A stretch of DNA of 64,000 nt, from NCBI GenBank assembly GCA_963969395.1, contig OZ017795.1:13268001-13332000 (forward strand). The letters run 5' to 3'. The notes beneath the pieces are model-generated. The model saw nothing but the letters and a program-made list of their open reading frames with translations. It was not told where the DNA came from and did no database searches. The translations under genes and the position numbers were made by a program. Below, piece after piece: positions 23,701-36,679 of the stretch (positions are counted from its first letter, which is position 1; every line of letters begins with the position of its first letter). This stretch comes from Pseudoscleropodium purum. Lineage: Eukaryota; Streptophyta; Bryopsida; Hypnales; Brachytheciaceae.

Positions 23701-26700
23701 CTGAAGGATTAAAATTATGAGACTGCTAGCTTATTAGACTCGTTTGATTGCCGACAGACCTGAAACCTTCGGAAAAGACGAAGGTATTTTATTCAGGAAA
23801 GGAGTTGGTAGTTGGCTCCACTTTTGCTCAACAGCAAGTACCACCAAATTCAGTGTTGCACCTCGTACGTACCAAGATTTATCCATGGCCAAAAGCACAG
23901 CGTCTACCTGGCGAGAACAAGCCACTTCGACCTCCAGGAGCCTTTAAGAAGAAGTCGGAACTTTCAGTAAAGGATGGCCATGTTGCGCTTATGGAGTAAG
24001 CTCTCTCCGCTTCTTCTTACTTCTCTGTCCACGTTTGTAGTTCTTTGTGATATTTTGGCATATGCTATCGTATGCTATCATTTAGTTCGAGACTTGGAAG
24101 TCTTGTAGGTTCTGCTGGCACTGGCATGCCGTGTGTTGTTGATATAATTAAGATTCCAGCTTTCAGTCTGGTTTTGATGTTGTTTCTGGGTTATTGCCAT
24201 TGGTGAATTATGGGCCTAATCCAAAGTCCCACTCAGTCTTAGCAATCTGCATGCATGCTGTTACTTTTTTGTAGGAGCCTTGCTTCGGTGGATTTAGATG
24301 TGCTTGAATTGTTCATGGCTTCAATCTTTGTGTATGTGATATAGGTATTGTGAAGAAAGGCCGCTCCTACTTGGAAATGTGGGCATGGGGGGACGTCTTT
24401 ACACTTACTATCGAAAACGCTCTCCAACAGATGCTGCTGCTGCCACCCTTCGCGCTGAGCGGGGCCGCTGGGTTGGTATCAGTCTGCCTCTGGAGCCAAC
24501 TGAAGATTCTCCGTTTCTTGGTGACATTCGCCCTGGAGAAACTCAGTCAAGTCTGGAGACAAACATGTATAGAGCACCTGTTTTCTCACATAAAGTGGCT
24601 ACAACTGATTTCCTGCTCGTCCGTTCTCCGAAAGGAAAATTGTCTTTGAGGCGCATTGACAGTGTCCACGTTGTTGGGCAGCAGGTCTCTTTCTCATTTC
24701 ACTTTCATGTACTTAATTTTAGTCTACCAAGGGTTTGGGTTGTTTGGTTTATTAGTGTTTTGGACTATCGTGGATATGTGCTTTAGATCTTAGTGACGGT
24801 ATTTAATGTGTTATTGAGGCGTTGTTAAATTAAATCAGGTTCATGGTCTTAGTATGTTAGAGTTTACACATGTATTGTTCTCTTCTGACACTCATAATTC
24901 ATTGTTTTGTGCTAGGAGCCTCACATGGAGGTGTTGACCCCAACTTCGAAGTCAGTGCAGAATTACGTAGGGAACCGGTTACTGGTATATTTGTACCGTG
25001 AATTTCGTGAGAAAGAGAAACCTGGTGTCATAACACCTCACGTACGGGCTGATGATGTCGTTTCACAATTCCCCTCGCTTACCGAAGGATTCATTCGAAA
25101 ACGTCTAAAGCATTGTGCTGATCTTCAGGTTTGCTTTTTTGACTTGTAAATGGGAAAGTGTAAGACTTTCTCTTTGGATTTCTCCGAGCTCATTCCTGTG
25201 AGGGAAATCAATGGATTTTTTCTTTCCGTTTATATGCTCGGCTCCTGCGCGCAGCTTCATTTGCACTTGGTTGATACCATCGTTAATGTCCATGTTGTTG
25301 GCGTGTGATTAGAAAATTGGAGGGGAGATGTGCTGGATAATGCGACGGAATTTCAGGATTCCTTCTGAGGAAGAAATGAGACGTTTGGTGACACCTGAGA
25401 ATGTATGTACTGTGTTTTCTGTTTGAAGGGAGCTATAGAATAGGTAGACATAGGGAAGTCTCACTTTGCTGGTTGGGAGCCTGTGCTTGGATGGTAGTCT
25501 TAATTTGTGGTTTAAAATATCCTTGAGCAGGTGTAGTTTTCCAAATGCCTCCTTTTTTCATTGAAGTTTTGTGAAATGAAATGCTTTTTAATGTTCTGTT
25601 CATTCCTCATAACTGAGTGCTTCTATTTCAGGTTTGTACATACGAGAGCATGCAAGCTGGGCTGCATCACCTTAAACGCATGGGTGTAAACAAATTAACT
25701 CAGCCGACGGGCTTAGCTGCTGCCATGAACCAGCTTCCTGACGAGGCGATAACCATAGCAGCGGCATCACACATAGAGAGAGAACTGCAAATCACTCCGT
25801 GGAATCTTAGTTCCAATTTTGTGGCCGCTACAATGCAGGTAATTGAATAAGTCCCGTCTGAATTTTCCTGAATTCCCTATGGGTTTAAGACTTGAAGGCA
25901 GTATATAAGGAATCTAATGCAGGCTTTAATTGTAGTCTCAAGAGCTAGATTTTAATTGCGGGGTGGAGATGTCTTGGATCACCTTTCTCAGCTCTCCTCT
26001 TGGAGGACCTGCAGGGTGTCTCTTAAGGCTGTCTTCCAATCGAAAGAAATTTGAAAGTCTTTTAGTAGTATTCTGTTTGAACGTATCAGAATGTAATGTC
26101 TTTTCAGGGAAGGGGAAGCTTAGAGCGCCTTGAGATTGTGGGAGCTGGTGATCCATCTGGTCGGGGACTGGGCTTCAGCTACTTACGTGTAGCAACTAAA
26201 CCACCAAATGCGGGCGCCCTGGTTGAGAAGAAAGCAGCAGCTGCAAGAGGTGGGGGAGCTGTTACAGGGACGGATGCTGATCTTCGCCGCCTTAGCATGG
26301 AAGCTGCTCGAGAGGTTCTCTTAAAGTTCAAAGTTCCAGAAGACATCATAGACAAATTGACTCGGTGGCATCGTATTGCAATGGTTCGCAAACTTTCAAG
26401 TGAACAAGCCGCTTCAGGGGTAAAGCTTGGTGCAGCTGTCCTGAATAAATTTGCTCGGGGTCAGAGGATGTCATTTCTTCAACTACAGCAGCAAACGCGA
26501 GAGAAATGCCAAGATATTTGGGATCGCCAAGTGCAGAGCCTGTCTATGGCTGATGGCGACGACTCGGAGAGTGATGGAGAAGCTGGTGGAGATCTAGATT
26601 CTTTTGCTGGTGACTTGGAGAACCTATTGGAAGCCGAAGAAGGAGATGAGGGCGGGGGTAAGAAAGGGAAGCGGGAAGGGATGGGAGGCTTGGGGGCTCG

Positions 26701-29700
26701 GCGCCGCAAGCAGATTGCCCAACAGGAAGAAGATATTGAAGATGAAGAGGCAGAAGCAGCAGAACTCCGGCGAATGCTCCGTGCAGGTTCATTGTGAATT
26801 TTAAATTAATCATTCTGCATATCGTGAATTTAAATATGCGGGCAGTTGGAAGATTTAAATAGGTTGCAGTGGTGCAGTCCACTTCTGAAAAATCGAAAAA
26901 CCTGAAATTCCAGTGATTAAGGATGATTAGGGCATGTAGAGCTCATTGCGACTGTCAAGTATAGTATCTGTGGCGGACTTTGAACTTATAATTTTTCTGA
27001 AACGTACTTTTAGTTGCTGGTAGCTTCGGCTGGAGAGCTTAGTGAATTTGAGCTGTCGAAACGCCACATAGAACGAAAGAGAACGAGCATTAGTTCTTGA
27101 GTTCTTAAAGAGATTTGTGAGATTGAAATTCTTGTACGGGTATTGTTTCACAGATGATGAAGCTGAAGAGGAACAAAAGAAGAAGAAAAGTGTTCCTGTG
27201 AGCAGAGATAAGGAGTCGCAAGAGGTGGAAACACCTCCTGATGTAGGTGTGTTCCTCTTTCTGATATTTTAGTGCTGTATCCTCGGGGCTTTTTTATTTC
27301 AAAAGAACCTCTTCAAATGCGTTTATATTTCAGCTGCGTTTTGTATTACATTGAAATTTGTACCGTGTTTCAGTACGTCTTAGCATCGAGATGGCATGGT
27401 CACGCTAACTACATAATCTGGAATTATCAGAGCTTCCAAGTCCTCAGCAGAACGGTGCAACAGCCTCGCACCTTGGTCTTGAGTGTAAGCTGCCAATTTT
27501 ATCAAGGCGGCCGCACTACTTTTAGTGAAAGAGATTATAGGGATACTTAATTTCAATTCTTTCGTAGCTGCAAGGACTCGTAAGTGCCATAAGTACAAAT
27601 TCTACCTATCTAAATATGAGGCTGGGACTTGTAAATGACATTCTATGGATGCAGGTGCTGATGGACAAGCTGGAAAAAAGAAGAAACGAATACTTAAGCG
27701 CATTATCAGAAGCAGGAAACCTGATGGGAGTTATACCTCCAAAGAGATTATCATCACTGACCCCAAAGAGGTAGAATCATTCACCTTGATCAATGTCTTT
27801 TTTGTCCTTTGTTCTACCTTTATTCTTTTGTGTCTAGGGGAGATGCTCTGTTGGACTCTTTCTTGTATTTCTTTTTATAGCCTTCATCTTTCAACATGTC
27901 TTGTATGCCTATTCTTTAAGTGTTTGTGGTTTACGAAATCAACTAGCACTTGATTTTTAATGATGTGTATTTTCGTGTACCTAGAAGGAAACTCTCAAAA
28001 TTGCATCGTATGTCATTTTCCGCACATTTTTTCATATTCCTGTTTGTTTGCCCTCTATTACTGTAGGTAGCACTTTACTTGGCCAAAAAGAATGCCCCCA
28101 AGACTGCAGACCAGAAAGGAGTTGATAAAGATGTAGCTGTGAAGAAGGGCACTGGCAAGCCTCCTCTCTTCAGGCAGAAGTTGAAGAAGAGTGGTGCCCC
28201 TGTGAAAGAGGTAATTATAACTAACGAATAATTGCTGTATTCGGCATATTTTGATGCTTTTTTGTTAAGGATATGCGAAGTTGAAGAAGTCGGCGGAATC
28301 TGGATGGGTTCATGCACTTTTGGAGTCGAGCTTTGGTCTGATGGTCACATTATCCACATGCAGCTTACCAGTGCTGCTACTTCATTATAATTAATGGTTC
28401 GAAAGTGCTGGAGGTGTTCTGTTCACCGTCCCACTAGCAAGTGACCGAGGTTACGTCTAGCGCAGATATAGTTCTATCCATTTTCGAAGTCACTTCGTTC
28501 GTGAAACCGGTTTTTAAGAAGTCAGCCATGTACTTATATCTATTTTTGCTGCTTGAGGGAACTTATCATCTGAGCTTTATTATTAGTGGGGACAATCTGT
28601 TCCATTCCGACGATTGAGTGTGCAGTTGGAAGAGATGTTTCTTAGCATTCCGTCTGGGTGTGACAGATGTCAACTAAGGGCAAGGTCAATGGGAAGTTTG
28701 GGCGAGATGCGTTATCGCTGGTTTGTGGGGCCTGTGGTCAGGTGGGACACTGCACCTTTCTTGACTGTTTGGTATCGATTTACCAAATGGTGCGTGAGAT
28801 TTTGGGTTTGTACCTGTCAAAGTCCTAGAGAGATCTTGAGAAACAGTCTATTCGACCTTGCTTGGTTGCTTTGGTTATTTGCAATGTGACAAGTTTTTGT
28901 TGTACGTTGAAAGAATGAAGGAAATATCTTCACCTTGTTTCGAACTTGTATTATTTCATTTCGTTGGATTCACATTGTGGATACTTTATGAAGTTCACGG
29001 TGAGCGCTAGTCATTGTATTTGGCAAGAAATCGGTGAATTGTTAGTTGTTACACCTGGTTTCCATATGATGTAGAATCTACTGCTTCTTATTGGGTCCAA
29101 GTGGGTCCAAGTAATTTGGACCCCAGGTTAATCCTTACCTATTAATCATTGACCCTATCTAATCAATAATAATGATTTTCTAATTCAAGCTATGTAATTT
29201 TCCTGGTATATTAAATTTATAGATATTATAAATGATGTGAATAAATATTGCATACAATAATGATATTAATTGAGCGCTTAGTTTTTAATACGAGGTCCTG
29301 TGTCGTCCTCTAACTTTGACACTTCATTTTTTGCAGCTTGGTCACATGAGAACAAACAAGAAGTGCCCTTTGTATAACGAAGAAGGTGAGCCTGTGGCTT
29401 GGCAAGACTTGGGAGCAGCTGCCGACGGGCTGCTAGAACGACAAGGAACAAAGATCACTATAAAGAGAAAGTCTATCCCCACCAAAAAAATGGAGGAACT
29501 GGACTCACCGAAATCTTCACAGCCTCCTATGGTTAAAACACCAATTCCAAAGAAAGAGATTCCGGCCCCTGCACCTCTACTTAAAACCCCTTCGCTGAGA
29601 ATGACGATTAAGCTCAATTCAGGGGGAACTCCTAGTCAAATTACTGATAACTCTCCCGCGCCTTCTGCGATTAAAACTCCTCGAGAGAAGGTTGTTAATG

Positions 29701-31248
29701 TGCATGGAGCCCAGGCAAATGGTGCAGAAGAAACTCCTCGTCCCAGTCATCCTGCACGGCTAAAGGTTAAATTGTCTAACCAGAAACAAAAAGGACAGGT
29801 TGTTAAGCGATTGAAGCAGGATGTAGACGTAGAGGCTGCGAGGAAGGAGAGGGAGAGGATACGGGAGAGGGAAAGGCAGGAGAGAGAAGCATATGAGCAA
29901 GCCTTGGTTGAGGAGAGGGAGAGAGAAGAGAGGGAGAGAGAAGAGAGGGAGAAGGACAGGGAAAGGCAAGAGAGGGAGGAGAGAGAGTTCAAAAGACGGG
30001 CTACTGGGCTTCATACAAACGAAGTTGCAAGTGGTCGAGGTAACAAGGTTGAAAACAAGTTGGTGTTTGTGCATAAGTCTAGCAAGAAGAGAATCGTTCG
30101 AGCCAAGGACGACCCTGAGTTGTTGAGGAGAAGAGAGAGGGAACGGGAGCAGGCTGAGCGTTTGGAGAGGGAGAGGGAAAGACAGGAGGCTGAAGAGTAC
30201 CAACGGGCCCTGGAGGAAGAGCTTAAGAGAGAACAGGAAGAACTCGAACGGAAAGAGAGAGCAGAGCGAGAGGAGATGCTTCGCATAGAACAAGCTAAAA
30301 CGGAGAGAGAACGGCATCGGCAGCATATGAAGGAGAAGGAAAGAAAACGGGAGCGAGAGCGGATTCGAGAAGAAGCAAGGGCACGTGAAGCTGAACTTGA
30401 AGCTCAAAGGGCGGCTCAGGAGAGGGAAGAAAGGGAGAGGCTGGCAAGAGAAGAAGAACTACAGCAACGTGAGAGAGAGAGGATTCGGCAGAAGAACATG
30501 AAAATTAAGCATATGAAGGAGCGCACAAAGGTTATGTCTGTTCCTACACTTCATATCTCAGAGAAAGAGCGTGGGAAAGGAATTAAGAGACGACCTGACC
30601 CACCCGCGCCTTCATTCCATCATACTCCAGACTATGGTAATGCTCCCAAGCGATTACGCAAGAAAGGAGGCGAGGTGAGGTTCTCAAATTATTGAGATGT
30701 CTTCTGTCTTACTTTCATGTCTGAATCCATGTCTTGTTCATGTAGACGACATGCGTCTATATGACATATTCTGGGAGAGCCTACCTATTCTTCTCTCGCT
30801 CTGTTTCTCATATTTTGGGTTAAAGTGCTTGCAGGTCGACCTCTGTAACATTTTGGAGGGGGTTGTAGAGAACTTGAAGAGCGCGGATTGTTCTTATTTG
30901 TTTCTGAAGCCAGTGCCTAAGAAAGAGGCCCCTGACTACCTCCATTATGTAAAGCGCCCAATGGACCTGTCAACAATCCGGGAGAGGGTGCGAAAGCTCA
31001 AATACAAGAACCGAGAGGACTTTCGACGTGATGTTCAGCAAATTGCTGACAATGCCCACCTTTATAATGATGGTAGGAACCCCGGTATACCTCCGTTGGC
31101 CGACAGATTGCTTGAGCTCTGTGATGACGAACTGGATGCAAGGGACGAAGAACTGGACGAAGCGGAGGCAGGAATTGAACCCTTGGATGATGACTCAAGA
31201 GGAAACTCTCCGAGACTGGATCGTCGACGAAGTATCCGCACGTTTTAG
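17708..31248 (+). CDS. TAF1: TAF1, largest subunit of TFIID (plant HAF-type), about 2,076 aa, 21 exons
   Basis: Scaffold subunit of TFIID; binds TBP, promoter DNA and acetylated histones in the nucleus. Exons: 17708-17896, 18922-18984, 19553-19610, 19925-20239, 20817-20968, 21071-21245, 21666-22474, 22677-22993, 23448-23653, 23758-23995, 24345-24684, 24916-25128, 25313-25402, 25632-25838, 26108-26786, 27154-27246, 27655-27770, 28067-28210, 28667-28741, 29337-30674, 30835-31248. All introns are GT-AG and the sum is an exact multiple of three. In order: acidic TBP-binding N-terminus with LGFMFGNVDDSG (about 43-84); conserved TAF1 core (DUF3591) from about 588 to 1,350 with a ubiquitin-like insert (about 727-800); CCHC zinc knuckle (C1488, C1491, H1496, C1503); a very Arg/Glu-rich helix (about 1,660-1,895); one bromodomain (about 1,940-2,030) with PDY, RPMDLSTI and acetyl-lysine Asn in LYND (N2017). 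Longer than most plant TAF1, mainly through the Arg/Glu-rich part. The start could move if a leader exon exists. Confidence 0.93.
19097..19180 (+). repeat. 84-base hairpin in TAF1 intron 2
   Basis: GATCATTTCACAGTGAAC at the left end pairs with GTTCACTTTGAAATGATC at the right end. The centre is a perfect 13-bp palindrome, CAATATTGTTCAC / GTGAACAATATTG, with a one-base loop. A 7-9-base bulge lies on the left side. The transcript of this intron can form a long stable stem. It may be a tiny MITE or a small-RNA precursor; neither is shown. Confidence 0.7.
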
Positions 31249-32739
31249 TTTCCATCAACCTCTTGATGGATTGATGCCTTTGAGCGACAGTGTCTCTTAA
31301 GATGGTATTTCGGAATTTGACATGATGTTTGGCGTAGTCATCCTTTGAAGGCAGCAGGTGCAGAACACTCCCACAGAAAGGTCAGTTCCTCATCAGAACT
31401 GAGAGACTGTCGATGTTTGGCTCTGCTGCAATGAAGGTGACTGGACTGTATTTTGAAGACAAAAGCGGAACTCTGTACAAAGCTGGAGAGGGAAAATATT
31501 TTCATTCTTGTGTTCATATTGTGACATAATCAGTAGGTTTTGAAGAGGTAGTAATCCAACTAAGTGGAAGCTCAGCAAGATTGCTCAAAGGGCTCGATCA
31601 CCGACGTTTTTTAATTGCATGCGCACTGGCGTCCCAAAGCGTGTGGCCATGCTCGCTCTTGTACTGTCTCATTATTTGAATAAATTTTCAATTGATTCCA
31701 ATTATCTTGCGCATTGTACTGTACTGGCTCGTACTGACTTATACCAACCCGTCTATCAATCTTAATGCCCTGGGACTGACGGAGCGGCCAGATTTTACAT
31801 TAACTGATACAGTATGGAGAGGACTTGGGGAGTCTATACCTGCGACATGCTTTGGAATATACTTTTAACAAGTTTATCGCTTGACACGGTAGCAGCTTCT
31901 TGGAAGAGTTCAAATCATTTGGGAGGGTTTTTAGCATCCAATCTGCGTCGTCCAAGTGTAGATATATGGACCTGCTGACTCGTACAGTCCTGAGGAGACG
32001 ACGACTAGAGGGACCGAGAAACGCAATTTTCTGTCAGCAATAAAGATTCCAGGCATTTCTATTATCAGCACTCCGGCCTCGGATTGAATAGTACGGTAAG
32101 TGGAACCTTCCTCTCGAACTACAAGCAGTACACACTTCAGTGATGCCAAAATTGTCATGTGATCGGGAACTCGACGAGAAGCATGAAGTTTTCTCGGGAT
32201 ATGAATGTGAGAGTAGGCTAACATGCAGAAATTGATTGTTCTATTTTGTGTCTCCTTCAGTGGACCGACTGTAAATGCATACTCTGCGTCCGACTTGGAT
32301 GCACAATGAGCGTGAATTGAAAGCGACTTCGGCGTGAGCACTTGAAGAGATTCCCAAACTTCAATGCGAGGGACGTGTTTGCATGCCTTTCGAGCTTAGG
32401 AATGCATACCCTGGACCTGGCTTGCAAGGGCGAGTCCTAGAATTGCTGCCTCACAACCACCCATTCCACATCATTGCACTGGCTAACTATAAAGACTGGA
32501 AGAGATTCTGATCCCGTGCATTCGAAATTCTTAGGATGAGAAACTTCGGCAGTTGCAGGTCCAGGACAGATTCTTCTTCAGTAATGGTGCGTACCTCTTC
32601 GCCAGCCCAGCGCCCCCTGTTGTCCGTGCTGATCCGGTGGCTCCCATCTGTGTGTCGTCGCTATTGGAAACTGCAGGCGGTGCTTGAAGATGCAGATTTT
32701 GGCTGACAGTCATACGACGCCGTCTGTCGGATTGTGTCA
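31249..32739. other. TAF1 3' flank and spacer
   Basis: The first part is probably the TAF1 3' UTR; an AATAAA-like signal (GAATAAATTT) lies at about 31,678. A 136-codon minus-strand frame (31,931-32,341) is open but matches no family I know. A start-like ATG at about 32,587 precedes the ATPase pseudogene and may be its decayed 5' end. Confidence 0.4.
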
Positions 32740-34842
32740 GACCCTTGGGAGGCATCCCGAATTGGGCCTTTCTTGCCCGAGCCACGGAGTTGCTGCAGCA
32801 CCCCGGCCGAAACGAGTTGAAGGGCCTGGGTGGCGTGAATCCCTGGAAAATTCTGCTCCGTTTTGTGGTCAACGGTTTTGACCTCCGTGCTCGTGATCGC
32901 CATATAGTGGTGTCGTTCGCGGTCACGGATTTCCTGTTCAACATTGTGATTGACTTTGAGCAAGAGTATCGCGCGGAGAAGACCATGGACGCCCCTCGCA
33001 GAATGGCGTCTCCATCTGCGAAAGTCATCCGGGAGGGTGCCCAGGTGCTCATTCCCACGGCCGAGCTCGTGCCTGGCGACTTGATGACGTTCGAAGTCGG
33101 CGACATCGTGCCTGCCGATTGCCGCCTGGTGGAGGTTCTGAATTTGGAAGTGGACGAGGCGCTACTCACGGGCGAGGCTGCATGTGACGTCCATGAAATT
33201 CACCGTGGAAGGTCCCAAGGATGTGACACAGACTCCATCTGGGTGACCGCACCATCGTGGTGTACTCGAGCAAGGCGAGGCAAGGGCGAGGCAAGGGCGT
33301 CATTGTTGCAACCGCCATGGCGACTGAGATCGGGAAGATCACGCAAGCCGTCCAGGAGACTCCGACGACTTCCATCCAGCTGGATGGCGTACGTCGTGCT
33401 GGGAATCTCCATTGTGCTCGCGCTCATCGTGTTCGTGGTCAACAAGTTTCACTTCAAGACTGAGATTGTCATCTACGCCATCGCCCTCTCCATCGCCGTC
33501 ATCCCCCAGGGCTTGATTTCGATCATCACCACTGTACAGACGCTCGGCGTGCGCCGCATGACCTAGCAGCATGCGTTGGTGTGCAAGGTCGTCGGACTGG
33601 AGTCGTTGCAAGCCGTGACCAACATCTGCTCGGACAAGACGAGCACTTTGACGCAAGGGAAGATGGTGGTCACGAATGTTTGGATTCCGGATGTTAGTGA
33701 GTACACCGTTATGAGACGGGTATGCGACCCAAGGGGATGTCGTTTTAGCCCAAGGGCAAGTCGTCAATGTTTTGGAGGATGTGAACTTCCTCAAGCTCGT
33801 GGAGTGCTGCGCACTCTGCAACACGGCGAATATCGTAGAGGCCAGCGGGAAAGTCTGGGGCGACCCGATAGGTTTCGGAATCTACCATCGGCAAGGCGAG
33901 GTTCAAGTTGGAGCGTTTGGACGTGGAGAACAATTTGACGTTTCTGGGAATGGTTGACATTCGTGACACACCTCGACTGGAGTCAGAAATCGCCGTGCGT
34001 CAGTGCCATCGTGCACCGATCGCAGTGCATATACTCACGGGAGATCACAAAGCCAAGACTATGTCGATCACCACCCAAGTGGCCATTCTCGAGCCTGTTG
34101 TCGAATCCCACGATGTTAACAGTACTATCCATGTCAACTCCAGTCATGACTGCAACTGAATCCGATGCCTTGTCAGAGCATTCCAAGAGATCGGTGCTCT
34201 GGAGGCTCTACCCCTGGTGATCGCGCGTTGCACGCCCGCCACGAAGGTGCGCATGATCGACGCCCTCCACCGTCGCAGCTTGTTCGCGGCCATGACGGGC
34301 GACGGCGTGAACGACGCGCCGAGTCTGAAGAAAGCCGACGTAGGAAAGCGACGTGGCCGCGACCAAGAGTGGCATTGTGCTTACGGATGACAACTTCGCC
34401 ACCATTGTGCATGCCATTGGCGAAGGCCGACGCATCTTCGCCAACTTGAAGTTCGTGCTCCATCTGCTCAGCACCAACTTCGCCAAATTTACCGTCCTCA
34501 TCATTTGGCTTGCATTCTAGGATAATCAGAAGACCTCCGTGTTCCCTCTCTCTTCTGTCCAGATCCTGTTTCTCAACCTCGTCTCCAGCCCTCCTCCAAC
34601 CATGGCGCTCGGCATCGAGAAGCCCTCCTCGGCTCGACATTGTCCCCTTCGGCGTCTTCAGGGGCGTGCTCGTGCTTGTCAACTGGGAGCTCATCTACAT
34701 TGAGCCTCTGAATACCAAGATTTTCAAGCAAGAGGGGATTACATGGGAGTGGGCCATCGTCATCGTCACTGTCATCTTCTTCTTCTTGTCATAGATTTAC
34801 AAGCTTCCAAAACGCCGGTTCGTCAGGACGCCTGACATGTAG
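32740..34842 (+). pseudogene. ENA: ENA-type (P-type IID) cation ATPase pseudogene
   Basis: ENA ATPases export Na+ or K+ across the plasma membrane in fungi and bryophytes. Pieces occur in the right order but in different frames: NELKGLGGVNPWK, QEYRAEKTMDAPRRMASP, VPGDLMTFEVGDIVPADCRL and DEALLTGEA (actuator domain); then VATAMATEIGKI; a membrane segment (IAVIPQGLISIITTVQTLGVRR) followed by an in-frame TAG at 33,564-33,566; CSDKTSTLTQGKMVV (phosphorylation motif, normally DKTGTLT); [25 protein letters not shown] and [18 protein letters not shown]; and a C-terminal span (WEWAIVIVTVIFFFLS) interrupted by TAG, with a final TAG at 34,842. Several frameshifts and two stops mean no full pump can be made. 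The first membrane part is shortened. No introns are visible in this stretch. Most likely a dead tandem or retro copy of a live ENA gene elsewhere. Confidence 0.88.
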
Positions 34843-36679
34843 CAATTAATCAAAGCTTGTTGCTTCTCACCCGTAGTCACTGCTGGCTCGGGATTTACAC
34901 TAGAATCTTCTGTCGTCGTGGGTTTGGCCAGGCTCATATACTGCTTGGAGATGTTTGCAAAGTTTATCAAAATAAATGCAAAGCAGACTGTCTTGCTTTT
35001 CACATGACTCAGGGATTTGGTCTGATGCGGGACTAGGTAAGGCTTTGTGCATTTTTTCTGAGTTGGGGTGACACAAATGTAATTCAATGCCGTTCTGAAA
35101 CTGCCGAACAATTTAACCCCTAAATGCCCGAGGTGTCGACACACTTTGAAGTTAAATTAAACCTTACCAAGTTACTATTTTAGTAGTTTATATTATTGAA
35201 AAATTATTTTTGAAGTCTATTTTTAGCATCAAAATCCGATTTTGAAAAGGAATGATTATAATTTTTCAATTTGAGATTTTGTACAAGTGTGTCTATTGCA
35301 AATTTTGATTTTTAGGGTTGAGGGCTCCTGGAAATGAGCCTCAGATACAATATATCTTGTGGAAACAATCAGATTAGAAATTCATTTAAAAAAATTGTAG
35401 AATAGATTAAAAAAACTGTGAATTAAAGAAAATTAAAGAAATTGTGAATTGATTGTGAATTGATTGGGGTTGTGCATGTTATGCTCTTTAACTACACATT
35501 TTTGTGGTGACCAATCTTTTAGATTTGACATGTAAAAGATTAGAAGATTAGAAGACTTCAAATCACTTTCATAGTTTTAACACCTTCATGATCAAACATT
35601 CTATTCTTAATTCTTCTAATTCATAAGTGATATTTTTGTGTTTTCTTTTTTCATGTGATCTTTAACATATCTAGTTAAAATTGATGTTACAATTCAAAAA
35701 AATTGATAAAACTTATCAAAATGTTGTTTTTTGTTCAATTTAGAGCAAATTCCAAGAAGTTCGAAAGAGACCTTGGCATTTAGGCTAGGAGTTAATCCCT
35801 AAACGACCCTTGGGTTCAAGGCATATGGCATTGTATTTGCCAAGTACGCTCACAACAGAAATTTCTGAAGTACTTTGTTGACGCACTTCTATGATTTCAA
35901 CCATTCCGATTGGAACTAGAAGCCATGCAGGTAATAGGCAAATTTTTGCAAGGCATGTCGATGCCGTAGTGGGCGAGATTTCACTAGATTGATCACCCGT
36001 CCTTCTCACAAAATCACATGGACCGAGTTTTTTATTTCTAGAAAATTCGCTTGTGAGTAGTCGGCACATTGCTTCAGGGGTCGGCCTTACCTCATTGGCA
36101 TGAACATTCAAAAAAATTTGCAACTTTGAATTCGGAGTGGATCCAACGATTTTGCCTTCAAAAGCACCATATGCGGAAGAGTTGGGTCGCCTGGAATCAC
36201 GACGGGTGACATCCCAATACACTCATCGCAAGCTTCCTCGTTGGCGTCTTAGAAGTATACTTCAACAGCACAAGACAGGCCATGTTGGCGATACATCAGT
36301 GAGGAGCCATGGCGAGACTGTACTTGATTTTGCTAGGAAATCCTAGTGGCACCAATTCCTTAAGAGTGGACATGCCTAACTGCCATGAATGGCCCAACGG
36401 CCAATATTGGAGCTATGGAGGTCACAAATGCATTACAATTGGGGTTCACATGAAACAAGTAAGAGTGTAAATATTGTTGGCATTGATTCATAATATTACG
36501 CAAGAAATAGTCTTCAAAGTCAATAGCCTAAAAGCTGCAACTCACACATATATGGAATTCATCTACCAGTCTACAAAATTCTGGCAAAGCAAGAGAGATG
36601 GAACACTTCTCCTACTGTTCAACCAAAACACGATAGCATTTCACCTAACTATCTAAATGCTGCCACAACCATTATCGAC
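34843..36679. other. AT-rich spacer; unassigned 145-codon minus frame at 35,785-36,222
   Basis: 35,150-35,760 is AT-rich with no gene. Two copies of the recurring motif TTAAYCCCTAAANGNCC lie at 35,113 and 35,792. The minus-strand frame 36,222-35,785 has more balanced composition than its surroundings but no domain I recognise; it could be a transposon fragment. Confidence 0.35.

Noticed and set aside
29747..30407. Long minus-strand open frames opposite the TAF1 Arg/Glu-rich exon
   Set aside because: They are mirror images of the GAG/AGG codon repeats and give Leu/Ser-rich low-complexity text with no domain.
31931..32341. 136-codon minus-strand frame downstream of TAF1
   Set aside because: Open but with no domain, no splice context and no repeat partner; not enough to call a gene.
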